DNA of 64,000 bases, taken from positions 11,841,201-11,905,200 of the forward strand of contig NC_092670.1 in NCBI RefSeq assembly GCF_964355755.1, given 5' to 3'. The stretch's first letter is position 1. Each line of letters starts with the position of its first letter. Made by a program: the position numbers and the translations under genes. Below are positions 12,677 to 24,203 of this stretch, in pieces. The DNA comes from Antedon mediterranea. Lineage: Eukaryota; Echinodermata; Crinoidea; Comatulida; Antedonidae. The notes beneath the pieces were generated by a model. The model worked only from the letters and a program-made list of their open reading frames with translations, was not told the DNA's origin and did not search any database.

Positions 12677-13083
12677 GTGTAAATTATACAAAATATGATA
12701 TATCTAGAGTTCTACTAATTGCACTTTTTAACAATAAAACCTAAATTTTAGCTTGTTATATGTAAATAATTATTAAAATCGACAATTCTACATGTCACGT
12801 TGCTGCAGGGCATAGTAGTAAAGTAATAGTTGATTCAATTCAATTTAAATTTAATTTATTTTCCACATACTACACAACTACTACAACCTAGTACATGGAG
12901 GATGCATATATTAAGATCTGTGCAGACTTATTGATGTATGTAATGCATCAACTCAGTTTCTTTTGTAACGCAAAGTTTGTTGATTATTAAACATTTTATA
13001 GGTCTAGGCCTATATCTCTCTAGAATTGAGGTTTTATTGTTATTTTAGAACTGTAGATATATCATATTTTGTATAATTTTACA
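12677..13083. mobile_element. ~400-bp MITE with ~65-bp inverted ends
   Basis: The left arm from GTGTAAATTATACAAAATAT is inverted at the right end (ATATTTTGTATAATTTTACAC). Both arms also share AGTTCTA and AACAATAAAACCT. The interior is AT-rich and non-coding. It lies just upstream of the six-exon gene starting at 13416. Confidence 0.75.
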
Positions 13084-13415
13084 CTTTACTATTTAGATGG
13101 ACGCGATTAAAAAAAATTATTTGAATGTATATGTCCATGTGGAGGTATTTAATAACTCCATGGTGGTTATGTCCATACCATTGGTTGGCTTATTGTAATT
13201 TGTATATAGTCTGATAGATAATCAAATGTACAGTAGGCCATCCTAAAAAGAGCATCACTTTGATTTTAATTTAAAAATATTTGAATGGACACCAAAGGCC
13301 TATTGTAGTTTTCATATATGCTAGTCTACTATATATTGGTTTTTTTTTTTTAATATAGAATTTCAAGAAGCACCTAGCCTACTGTAGGCCTGAGTAGGGG
13401 TAGTAGCAGCGCAAT

Positions 13416-16211
13416 ATGGGAGATGATAAGGTATGTATTTTTGTACTACTATAGGCCTAGTTTTAAATAGATAATTTGCTGTGACATATTATTATGATAA
13501 AAAAAAAAAAAAAATTTAAGAAAATTTAGGTTTCTTTGAGTTATTATTGAGCATATAAAAATTTATTTTAAAAAAATTAAAAAAGAATCAATATTTTGTA
13601 ATTCAGCTACTCGCACACTGCCTAAACCAAGATCTTTATATTTTGGCTCAACAATCATGATCGCACAAAAGCACAGATAAAGATATCTCGCCAACTGATG
13701 CTGTGATGTGGCAAACATACATACTGGCAAATTAATAATATTACTGTTTAAAGACCCATTTCTTAAAATTTTTTACGTTTTGTGAAAATAAAGCATATTA
13801 CTTTAAAAGCATTACATTTTTAACCGTTCTAAGACGAAAAAAGTTATCGAAATATCACCATATATTATTTATTTTTACATTAAATGTAGTTTGTGACCTT
13901 AAGTTAGATCTAAAAAACATAGGGAATGGGACTTTAAATCAGTGAATTTTTTTTATTGTAATCCAAATTCTTGCAATTCTCCACCAAATTAACAAACCAA
14001 TCCGGTCAAGTGTTTCTTAATTGAAAAACTAATATCAGAAGAAATTGAGGTTGAAAATACTGGTGACCACCTGAAATTACAAACAATACAGTTTATGTAC
14101 AGTTATTGCCGAAAGTTGTACAGTTACATAAAACATGGGATCCGTAAAATCCAGGTTGAACTTAAATTCAGGTTGACCTTAAAGATGTATTGTCCCTTGA
14201 AACACAAAAAATGAAAAAAAAAATATTCTAAATTTAAATTGGCCATATCAAAGTAATATTAAAGTTATTCACTTTAAGTCGAAAATTCGAGCCAAAAACA
14301 ACAGTTTACGTAATTAACAGGTAAATTAATTAGATTACATTTCGTCTGAGAAATCGTCGCAAGCGAAAGTAAACAAATATTTCAAACCATGAATATGCAT
14401 TATGCATGATGCTAATTAGGATTGTTTACAACTCATCACGGTTGAGAAGGTGTTTTCACACAGATCGCGAGGAAGTTTATGATTATGCATACAGAGTAGC
14501 CAAACAAGCGCATTGCATTATGGGATATGTTTTGATTGAAAACTTTGACTGGAAGTCAAAGTTATTTTTTGAACAAAAAAATATCTGTATTTCGGTAAAA
14601 TTATTTTTTTTTTGACTAATTTTTGGTGAAAGTTAATAACTATTATGATACTTCAAAATGACCCACTTTTTTTTCGAAATTTAAAAAAAAAATTTTTTTG
14701 GGAATTAGTCAAAGGGACAATACATCTTTAAATTAACCCCAACAATTTGTTCCTAGCTAAAAAAGGCTGCAGTGTTTAGCTATATACTGTAGCTAAACTA
14801 GATCTAACTTATTATTATTACATTCTATTTTTTATTTATTTATTTATTGACTACTTTTGAAACATTTATTATATATACTTTTTGAATAATTTTTTCTGGT
14901 ATTTCTTCTGGTATTTATGTTTCTCAAACATATATAAGTGCATTCTACTTTAAAAAACAAACTGTCATGTTATTACACAATGATGACGTATCTTATGAAA
15001 ATTGAATTGAAATGATGACGTATCTTATGAAAATTGAACTAGGGAACGTAGAAATCAGGGTATGTAAAATTAATGTTCTAATGTATGTGTATTATTAAGT
15101 TTATACGTTGAGTTTTCTTTAATCCATGGTTTATAATTAAAAAATTATTTATTAATATTATTATATTATATATACCCCTCAACAATGTCCTTAAATTTAT
15201 TAACATTTTTTATACACATTTCTCCTGTCTGTAGATACAGCCAACAAATTCTGACCCAAAAGAGAAATTTAAACCTCAGAACAGGAAGAAACTAAGTCAA
15301 CGAGAAATTAATGCTCTTCCACCAGTACAGAGGAGTAAATATCTAGCAGTGAGTATAATGTATCCAGCATTTGTGGAAGATTTTTAAGTGATATTTATAC
15401 CCTCTTCATGTGTGCATTGCATCAGCTGTGATGTAATTGGTGGTAGTCTTTGAGTTTTTAGATACCGTACTCCCAAATTGCCAGACACATCCCAGATGTG
15501 CTTTTACTGACTTTTTATTTTTTTACTTTTAGTATGAAGAACCATCAAAAAATGCCCTGGAGGCAATATCTAATTCTAAAAAAAGAGTCCAGGAAAAACA
15601 GAAGAAATTAAATGAAAATGAAAAAATAAAAAATGAGTTCAATGTAGAAAAGGAACAACATAGTCAACTTATAGGCCAATTAAAGTAAGAAGTTTTTATG
15701 ATTTCTTTATTTTTATATATTTGTTGAATTGTTAGTGGTGTATACTCTAGCTTCCTTTAATCCATCACAAAAACAATGCAAATACTCAGATAAACGAAAA
15801 TGGGAAAATTTAAAATTTGGTTGATGTAGAAAATGAACAGAATATATCTATAGTCAACTTTTCAAGATTATATTTTTCCAATTGTTGGTGGTGTATAGCT
15901 TCCTTACTCCATTACAAATACAACATAAATGCACATATTTCAAACATATTTAAATTAACTCAAATCTTGAAACCCAGATTTTTGGTTTTTCTTCTTTTTC
16001 AAGTTTTTGAAGTTTGTGTTATTATATAAACTTGTATAAACCAGACCTTTCTACAAACTTTGCTTTCTTTTGTACTTGTATTATTATAGTATTTGTGACT
16101 TTTTTATATTATTATTAAAATTTAATTGTTGGTCTCTCTCACGCAAAAGGCAATGCATATATCAACTAAACAGTTAATGACGGCCTGATGTTAATCATGA
16201 GGACAGCTAAC

Positions 16212-16246
<35 letters not shown>

Positions 16247-19200
16247 CATACTGTAAATTATAGAAACAGTGCTCATATTCGGAACATGATCTCATAATCG
16301 CGTCGAGCATAGCTCATTGGCGAAAGTTCCGTATTTTTTAGTTGTATGAAAAAATGTCTCTGGCGGGATTCGAACCTGCAACCTCTCGATTACAGGGCGA
16401 GTATCATACCACTAGACCACAGAGCCATGTATGGTATTATCACAGATTTTCACCCACCAGATACATTCTCTCATACAACAAACGCCCTCACAATCAGTGG
16501 AGGCTCGATTATGAGATCATGTTCCGAATATGAGCACTGTTTCTATAATTTACAGTATGATTTATATATAATTTACACAGTGCTACGCAACATCATTGAT
16601 TTATATATATATATATATATACACTGTATATATCAGGAAAGAAATAGGTGCTGCACAGGCAAGATCATGTATAAACATAAAACGGACACATTTCTTGTTT
16701 CTGCCTCAAAATAAAATATTTATTGAACGAGTACTGTATTATATAATTATTATTATACTTATATAATTTAGATGTAAAAAAATATGAAGAAAATGTTGTA
16801 TGTATGTATAGTAGTACTGCATTATATATATATTATTATAATAAATATTATACTTACATATTAATTATATTGTGGAATAAATCAGTATAATTATATTATG
16901 ATTTGTCTCAACAATTTCAAATCATGTTTTCTGCAATATTTTACTAACTGTAGATCAATTTATACCTCCATGCTTTAGATGATCAATTCTTTATCAAATC
17001 AGTTTTTGTTTTACTATTTAAAGTCAATATCTGATTACATACCCTAATTATGTTACCACGCACCTAATGCCTTAGTTACATTTGAGGGTAGAAATCTGAT
17101 CCGTTCAAATTCTTAAATATCAGACTTTATGATATGATTCAAGTTTTATGTTTTTGAAAATAAGTAGTTTATTTAATAAGCTGGTAGATATGCAGGAATG
17201 ATGACTTAAACACCTGGATGATACTTTCATTGTCAGTTATTTTTCGCCTTTTTACAAAATATTTTTTTATTAAATGAATTAATGCTACAGTACTGTAGTA
17301 GAATAGATTATTTTAATTACCTAAATAATCAAAGTTTTCTTTTGTTTTTCTAGTGCTTGTCCGGTTTTTATTGTAATATAATAGATTTTTAACATACTTT
17401 AAATGACAGTTTAAACAATATTATCTACTTTGTTGATATACAGTATATTTGTGCAATGGAACAAATAATTTCATTCAGTCAAAGAGAATACTGTAATAAA
17501 ATGTGATAAAATAATAGTCATATTGCCTGCATCTCTGGAAAAAATTCCATAACCTTTGTATTTAATATAGTTGTTTTTGGCTTTTTACCAAACAATTAAA
17601 CCGGCCAGAATTTTAAACGTTCTTCTATCAGTATCATAATTCATATTATATTTCTTTTGTTGAAAATGGCACCCTGACATTTATCATCCAATTCCCCTTA
17701 TCAACAATTCCTATTTTGTTCTTAACTAGGTTAAGAATAATTAACTAACACAATATTCTATTGTTAGTGAAGAGTATTTATGAAACACTATGTACATGAA
17801 TGTGTGTATTATTTCATGGGTTAATTAAAGAAGTTGATTTAGAGCACCAACAAGTCTTACAATTTTGACTATTCTTATAATTTTAATTTTTAGATTAATT
17901 TTTTTACATATGAAATTTTAATTAAAGATAAATTAATAATAAATAAATCAGAAGCTCCGCAGAAATTTCTTTCTTTTTGGCTGTTTTACTTTAATCATTT
18001 TGCTTATTATTATTTGGTTTCCATTGAGATACAGCAACTGATACTCACATCATTGCCATTTTTAATAAATAATATACTATTATATTTTATTAATTATGAC
18101 TATTTTTTTTACAGAGCAGCTGAGGCTAGGAATCGGTTACGTGTTATAAGACTAAGATACCAAGCTAATAGGGTGAGTTATTGATATTGCCTATGATATC
18201 ATCATAATATCATCATTATGTTATTACCTTATTATCATCATGATCGTCATCATAATTATGACAGCAAAAAAATAAATAAAAAAATACAGATGAAGCTTAA
18301 ATTCTTTTTCTAGGCCCAAGAAGTCAAGCATCTGATATCGTGTCAACCCACAGCAATCAAGGCTGTCCGTCTGCAAGTCCTAGTACCTCCTTACCCTGAT
18401 AATGACAGCCCAGGAGATGCTCTTGATAAGCTCCAAGTAAGCAGTATTTTTAATATAATTTTTCTTTTTACTTTTATAATTATGAACCACCATGTTCACT
18501 TTTATCTAGAAAATAAATTTGTTACTACAACTTGTTTTTTCTTTATTATAGTTTAAGCATAGGATGTTACAGTATTACTTGATATATATAAGCACTCGAA
18601 AACCATGTAAAATATTAGTAAAATTCTTAGTTTTATTGTTAATGTTTATTGTTTTTAGAATACACTCATACAGTTGTATGGCACGCTCACAGACATTCTG
18701 AGCTTTACTACCGCGAGGGGCGCTGTTTCTAACTTAATTGCCCAATTAGCAGCCTGCTGTATAGGATTAGTTCTCAACACCATATTGTATACTCTAGTAC
18801 CCTGTACTCTTATAACATCTTTCTTTTGTAGACATCAAACTAACATTGAAAACACATACACCCACACACAAAAAAAGACAAGAATAAAAAAAATCCCAGA
18901 CAAATCTTTATTTTAATTTTCAACAACACTGGCCTAAATATAGTCATTATTTTGATGATCCATATTTTCAACCAAGCCATACTGTGTTTTTTTAAACATT
19001 AATCATTCAGTAGCTATATTTAAATTAAAATAGAAGTGATTTTCCACATGTTTCATATCCATTATTAAATTAAAACACTAAAGATAGTGCATAGGACATA
19101 TGCTATGTTTGCTATTAAATGCTATCACAAAGAGAGCGCAGGCTAATTAGTTTATATAGCTCCATATGTAGTATATATAATGTGCTTTTCTGAATTAACA

Positions 19201-20183
19201 CATAAAAACAATTCTCTAATTTAGTAGTCAACAGGTTACATTTTGAATATAAAAGATTAAAGTATTATTATTATTTTAAAATTACCAACACACATCCATT
19301 TAAAAACCATGGTTTTAAGTTATTATTGAGTTTTTGTCCGTTTTATAATTACCATACAGTTCTCATCCAATTGAAAACCATAATTTTAGAATTTGTTGCT
19401 GTTTTTTGTCTTAGAATTTACCAACATATGGTTTAGCATGAAATTTGTTTTTCTCTTCAGTATTTGGAGACTGTACTGTTATAAACTATGACAGTTCACT
19501 AGAATCCTTAGTCCCTGTCATAGATCTGTTTTTTGTTTGCATTTTATTATTCAATTCAAAAGTACATATTTATTTTTCTCTTCCATTTCTTTAGTATTGT
19601 CCCCCAAAAACATGAAAAATGAAGATTAATTAAATAAGAGTTTGAATATGTTATTTTGTAGTTTTGATCAAGTTAATCACTTCCATAGAAAAAAAAACGA
19701 AAAACAAACGTTTTCTCTTATAAAATGACAGAAATAAATAGTTAAATTCAACCAAAAATACATTGGCTGGCAGCCAATTTGACCATTTTTGGCTTTAAAT
19801 TACAGTTTTTCAGGTAAACACATTTTTTTTCGATCCAATTTTTGGTCAAAGTGGATAATTATTATGCTACATTAAAATGGCGTATTCAACAAAAATTGTG
19901 TTAAGAATTATGTTTTCAGGGGGACAATACATCTTTAAGTGACTTAACTATATAAACAAAAAATATATAAATATTATATTTTTACCTGCTTATACATTTC
20001 TTCAGCAACCTTTTTTGGGGTAATCATACACACGGCTTTATGCAGTGTCTGCCTCATAAACTAGTTACTGCAGAAACTGCAGTAGAATAACGGTTCCTAA
20101 TGTTCTTAATTCAACAGCGTAAACGTGTTGAAGAATTGCTAGAAGATGAGAAGTGTTTAACGACGGACAGAGAGTTATCATGA
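13416..20183 (+). CDS. Small charged coiled-coil-like protein, 175 aa, six exons
   Basis: Exons 13416-13430 (MGDDK), 15235-15348, 15533-15684, 18115-18172, 18314-18436 and 20118-20183 join without a frame break (528 nt with stop). All junctions are GT-AG. A candidate acceptor at 13357-13358 (T-run then ATATAG) implies an upstream 5' UTR exon. The protein is hydrophilic. Residues about 44-95 are rich in K/E/Q/N and likely coiled coil (SKKRVQEKQKKLNENEK). The part from about 95 is more distinctive: AAEARNRLRVIRLRYQANRA, then HLISCQPTAIKAVRL, a proline-rich VPPYPDNDSPGD and RKRVEELLEDEK. No signal peptide, membrane segment or enzyme motif is seen. I do not recognise the family; a cytoskeletal or ciliary role is only a guess from composition. 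AATAAA at 20341 suits the transcript end. Confidence 0.82.
14182..14728. mobile_element. ~545-bp MITE (AAGATGTATTGTCCCT family), copy 2
   Basis: The ends AAGATGTATTGTCCCTTG and AAAGGGACAATACATCTT are inverted repeats flanked by TA on both sides, consistent with a TA target duplication (Tc1/mariner-type). It aligns with copy 1 at 5691-6235. The open frame at 14406-14615 is internal to the element and not a gene. It lies in intron 1 of the six-exon gene. Confidence 0.85.
15796..15920 (+). pseudogene. Decayed tandem copy of the 3' half of exon 3
   Basis: About 175 bases downstream, this repeats the end of exon 3 (15620-15684) and the start of its intron. GATGTAGAAAATGAACAGAA parallels AATGTAGAAAAGGAACAACA, both contain TAGTCAACTT, and both are followed by TTGTTAGTGG/TTGTTGGTGG, GTGTATA and TAGCTTCCTT. 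The copy is frameshifted and has lost the splice donor, so it is a non-functional partial exon duplication within intron 3. Confidence 0.7.
16201..16243. repeat. (AT)n microsatellite
   Basis: An AT dinucleotide run of about 28 bases (16216-16243) adjoins the left arm of the tRNA-bearing hairpin; a similar run at about 16601-16622 follows the right arm. Confidence 0.9.
16242..16563. mobile_element. ~320-bp hairpin element with 59-bp perfect ends carrying a tRNA-like core
   Basis: Arms 16242-16300 and 16505-16563 appear to be exact reverse complements (from TAAATCATACTGTAAATTAT to the GAGATCATG...ATAATCG region). AT-repeat runs flank both sides. Between the arms lies a minus-strand tRNA-like sequence at 16356-16426. 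The perfect arms suggest a recent or gene-converted element. It lies in intron 3 of the six-exon gene. Confidence 0.82.
16356..16426 (-). tRNA. tRNA-like sequence / tRNA pseudogene (anticodon loop suggests TGT)
   Basis: Read on the minus strand it has a GGCTCTG acceptor arm pairing with CAGAGAC except one mismatch, an A box TGGTCTAGTGGT, a CTCGC/TCGAG anticodon stem and a B box GGTTCGAATCC. The loop CCTGTAA would give anticodon TGT (Thr), but position 33 is C rather than the near-universal T, and the stem closes with a mismatch. No mature gene context is present. I treat it as a tRNA-derived sequence with both Pol III boxes present, carried by the surrounding inverted-repeat element. A working tRNA is unlikely, not excluded. 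Confidence 0.6.
19593..19935. mobile_element. Shortened MITE of the TGTATTGTCCC family, copy 3
   Basis: It begins AGTATTGTCCCCC and ends GGGGGACAATACATCTT. The right half aligns with copies 1 and 2 (TTTTTTTCGA...AATTTTTGGT and AT(A/T)ATTATTATG...CTACATTAAAATG blocks). It lies in the last intron of the six-exon gene. The element is older or internally deleted and non-coding. Confidence 0.7.
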
Positions 20184-20340
20184 ATTTGACAATGAATCAA
20201 GAATTCTGAATCAGAAACACCAAATCAAACAGATGTATATGGATATGTTTACTTATTCAAAACACATATTTATACAGACTGCTCGTTTACAAACCAATAC
20301 GCTTATTACGTCATAGTCTGCTTAGTGTCACCTTTATGCA

Positions 20341-20346
20341 AATAAA
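20341..20346 (+). promoter_or_regulatory. Candidate poly(A) signal
   Basis: AATAAA lies 158 bases after the stop codon of the six-exon gene, on the same strand, and is the first such hexamer after the stop. Confidence 0.45.
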
Positions 20347-20922
20347 TCAGGTGTACCATTCTTTCTTTCTGTGTAAATTTACTTTTTTTATTATTCATTT
20401 GTTGTAGTACACACAGTATCGGTATATATGCAAATATATGCAAATGAAGGCAGGTGTCATTCGAGGATAAATCTAACATTTATGAGAAAGTTAATGTAAT
20501 TTTATAAATGAACATTATTGAAAACAAAAATTCAAGTTTACATTTTAAGTATTTATTCAAACAAGACAGATTTGATCCGAAAATAGTATTGTTGTAATTT
20601 TACATTTTTGATAAATGCTGTTATTATTAGATTATTATTATGAAGGTAAAGTTAGATAGAGATAAATAAAAACTAAACTCGTAAACCATTAAGTTTCTAG
20701 TATTCAATTAAGGTCTGTTTCTGCTGCATAGCACCAAATAAATAGTTTATTTCAAAATAGAATTTAAATATGTTAATTTTCTTTTAAATAACTTTTTAAA
20801 TCCGTAGTGGGTTGTTATATCATTGTGCTTTATATGAAAACCTTCTCAAAGCTGTGTACACTGGATCTCAAGTTTTAAGTTTTTATCTAAAATTGGCCTT
20901 TAGAAGACTCTTGTTCTACCAT

Positions 20923-21790
20923 CGAATTTTAAAAGGTGGATATTTTGGCCATTTTTCGAAAAAATTCCTGTATTTTAGTACGCCTAGTACAGGGAAATTT
21001 TCGAAATATGGCGAAATTTCGACCTTTTTATTTTTTACTTAACTAGTTACTATGGCTCTATAAGATGATGATAACACAATATAGGCGCATATATGGCAAT
21101 ATAATCGCATAATTATTGAATTTTAAAAAGTGGATATTTTGTCAATTTTTCGAAAAAATCCCTGTACTATTACAGTAGTAGGCCTAGAGGGAAATTTTCG
21201 AAAAATAGCGAAATTTCGACCTTTTTATGTTTTACTTAACTAGTTACTATGGCTCTATAAGATGATGATAACAAAATAAAGGCGCATATATGGCAATATT
21301 ATCGCATAACTATTGAATTTTAAAAAGTGGATATTTTGGCCATTTCTCGAAAAAATCCCTGTACTATTAGTAGGCCTAGAGGGAAATTTTCGAAAAGTGG
21401 CGAAATTTCGACCTTTTTATTGTTTTACCTAACTAGTAATACTATGACTCTATGAGATGATGATAACACATCATATATATGGCAATATTATCGCATAATT
21501 ATTAAATTTTAAAAATTGGATATTTTGGCCATTTTCGAAAAAATCTCTGTACTATAGTAGGCCTAGAGGGAAATTTTCGAAAAATGGCGAAATTTCGACA
21601 TTTTTATTTTTTACTTAACTAGTTACTATGGCTCTATAAGATGATGATAACACAATATAGGCGTATATATGGCAATATTATCGCATAATTTTTAAATTTT
21701 AAAAGGTGGATATTTTGGCCATTTTTCGAAAAAAATCCCTGTACTATATAGTAAGGCCTACAGCGATTTTTTTTTCGAAAATAGCTAATT
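20923..21790 (+). repeat. ~190-bp tandem repeat, five copies
   Basis: Copies begin near 20923, 21118, 21315, 21504 and 21694 with (G/A)AATTTTAAAA(A/G)(G/T)TGGATATTTTG. Each contains TTCGAAAAAAT, CCCTGTACTAT, GGAAATTTTCGAAA and ATGGCTCTATAAGATGATGA. The period drifts between about 189 and 197 bp, and the last copy is truncated and diverged. The open frame at 20812-21042 is a by-product. Confidence 0.88.
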
Positions 21791-22696
21791 ATCGACGGTT
21801 TAAAATACGTATTGAGGTAACTCGGAGATCACAATAATCCTGTGTATGTAGGCGTACGTAAAAAGGGTCTAAATTTTGCCATTTAAAAAAATATCCATGT
21901 TATAGACCTACTATGTAGCCTACAGCAAAAAATGACTAAAATATGTATTGAAGTAACATGCGCAGAACACATTATATGTATTGAAGTAACATGCGCAGAA
22001 GAACACGTTAGGCTAAATAGGCTATGTATTGAAGTAACATGCGCAGAACACGTTAGGCTATATAGGCTATGTATTGAAATAACATGCGCAGAAAACGTTA
22101 GGCTATTATAGGCCATGTATTGAAGTAACATGCGCAGAACACGTTAGGCTATAATAAGGTTATGTATTGAAGTAACATGCGCAGAACGCATTATATGTAT
22201 TGAAGTAACATGTGCAGAACACGTTAGGCTATTATAGGCTATGTATTGAAGTAACATGCGCAGAACACGTTAGGCTATATTGGCTATGTATTGAAGTAAC
22301 ATGCGCAGAAAACGTTAGGCTATATAGGCTATGTATTGAAGTAACATGCGCAGAAAACGTTAGGCTATATAGGCTATGTATTGAAGTTACATGCGCAGAA
22401 CACGTTAGGCTATTATAGGCCATATATTGAAGTAACATGCGCAGAACACGTTAGGCTATATAGGCTATGTATTGAAGTAACATGCGCAGAACACGTTAGG
22501 CTATATAGGCTATGTATTGAAGTAACATGCGCAGAACACGTTAGGCTATATAGGCTATGTATTGAAGTAACATGCGCAGAAAACGTTAGGCTATATAGGC
22601 TATGTATTGAAGTAACATGCGCAGAAAACGTTAGGCTATTATAGGCCATGTATTGAAGTAACATGCGCAGAACACGTTAGGCTATATAGGCTATGT

Positions 22697-23317
22697 GATT
22701 GATTGATTGATTGATTCTTTTATTTTTCACACAACATTCATAAAAATATAAATAAAAAATTAAGTACAATAAAGTGTGAAAAACAGGGTAACCACAAGCA
22801 AGCAAAGCTTTTAATCTGTGGCACCCTAACTTAAAATATAAATTTACAAAATATATTACAAAAATGTTTTCATGTAGTAAATAAATGAACGAAAATACAA
22901 CGTACTATAATATAATATATATATATATATACTTCACAGTCTCAGAATATATACGAAAATGTAATTAATTAAGTTAATGTTAGACATATTTTACAAATGG
23001 TGTTTTCGCAAAGATATATTGTTTCTTTATAACTATTAATGCATTTATTTAGTAATAGTTTTTTAAATATTGATATATTTTCACTCTCTCTTATATTTCT
23101 TATAAGTTGATTCCATAGCTTAGGTCCTCTATATGCTATACTTTGCTGACCCATATTAGTTGATTTTAATTTTATACAATAATTGTCTTTATTTCGAGTG
23201 TTATATGTATGATAATTATCAAATAAACTGAATAAAGAATTAAAACATTTTGGAAGTTGTCCTTTTTGGTATTTAAACATAAAATTTAAAACACTGTTTT
23301 TATACAAATCAAATATA
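22697..23317 (-). mobile_element. 5'-truncated LINE fragment with (AATC)n tail
   Basis: On the minus strand, a reverse-transcriptase C-terminal tail is encoded at 22969-23307 (YHTYNTRNK, SIAYRGPKLWNQL), then a 3' UTR and a (GATT/AATC)n microsatellite tail at 22697-22716 abutting the satellite. The same H-YNTRN / Y-GP-WN signature ends the ORF2 of the LINE at 47928-50897, so they share a superfamily but not a close subfamily. It is a dead fragment. Confidence 0.8.
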
Positions 23318-23638
23318 TTAATTCAAATTCAAATTCAAATAAACATTTATTTCTTTCATTCATATTTGAGTAAAAAACATTATAATTTCTGATACTTTAT
23401 AAATAAATATTTTTTGTTGTTTTAGAGATATAATACAGTAAATCATAATGTATAAAAAGATGATTCAGTTATATACAAAATGAAAGAGGCAAAAAAACCC
23501 AAGAAAGTATCGATCATCAATTGGAAAACAAAAAAATCCAATTGAAACTTGTATGTTGGGAAGCCATGTAAGAAGATTATATACTTATATATATAAATGT
23601 AATCATATAACTACTACACAAACACATATAGATCAACA

Positions 23639-23690
<52 letters not shown>

Positions 23691-24203
23691 AACAGTAAAG
23701 GAAGCAATTTCGAAAAAGTTTCTAAAGTTAAAAAAATATTACAAAATAGAGAAAACAATTAGTCATAATTTGAAATAAGATATTCTTTAAGTTTAAAAGA
23801 GAACATTTTGCTAGAAGACGATGATGAAATTTCGGGAGGTAGGTTATTGAATAGTTTAGAACCACTATAGCGAATGTTATGTTTCATTTTAGTTAGTTTA
23901 GGTTGAGGAAGATGAAGGTCCCGTGATGCTCTTGTGTTATACGAATGGAATTCAGAGTTAGTTAAAAAATTACGGGAAAAGTTAGAAGGCAGTTTGGAAT
24001 TAATATGTTCATAAACGAAAATGCATTGTTGAAGTTTATTAATATCGTGCACAGTTAAGAGTTTAAGGTTATAAAAAAGGATATTAGTATGAGCAAGACG
24101 TGAGTTACCCGAGATAAGACGAACAGCTTTCTTTTGAAGGACGTGTATTTTATTAAGATTTGAAGGGTAAATGTGCCCGTTTTCTGAGAAGAGGGATTGA
24201 ATT
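23318..24203 (-). mobile_element. Second 5'-truncated LINE fragment
   Basis: On the minus strand, 23759-24229 encodes a reverse-transcriptase C-terminal region (VLQKKAVRLISGNSRLAHTN, FHSYNTRA, NIRYSGSKLFNNLP); its first codons run into satellite. The 3' UTR includes an (AC)n run at about 23637-23690 and the 3' end is an (ATTTGA)n-type tail at 23318-23340. It appears to have inserted head-to-tail beside the preceding fragment inside the satellite. Confidence 0.8.

Noticed and set aside
14406-14615. 69-aa frame in a MITE
   Set aside because: The homologous copy at 5930-6110 is frameshifted and the frame is not preserved, so it is not selected coding sequence.
16342-16714. Open frames with LAGFEPATSRLQ
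   Set aside because: This peptide is the familiar spurious translation of the antisense of a tRNA T-arm and D-arm; the DNA is the tRNA-like core of a hairpin element.
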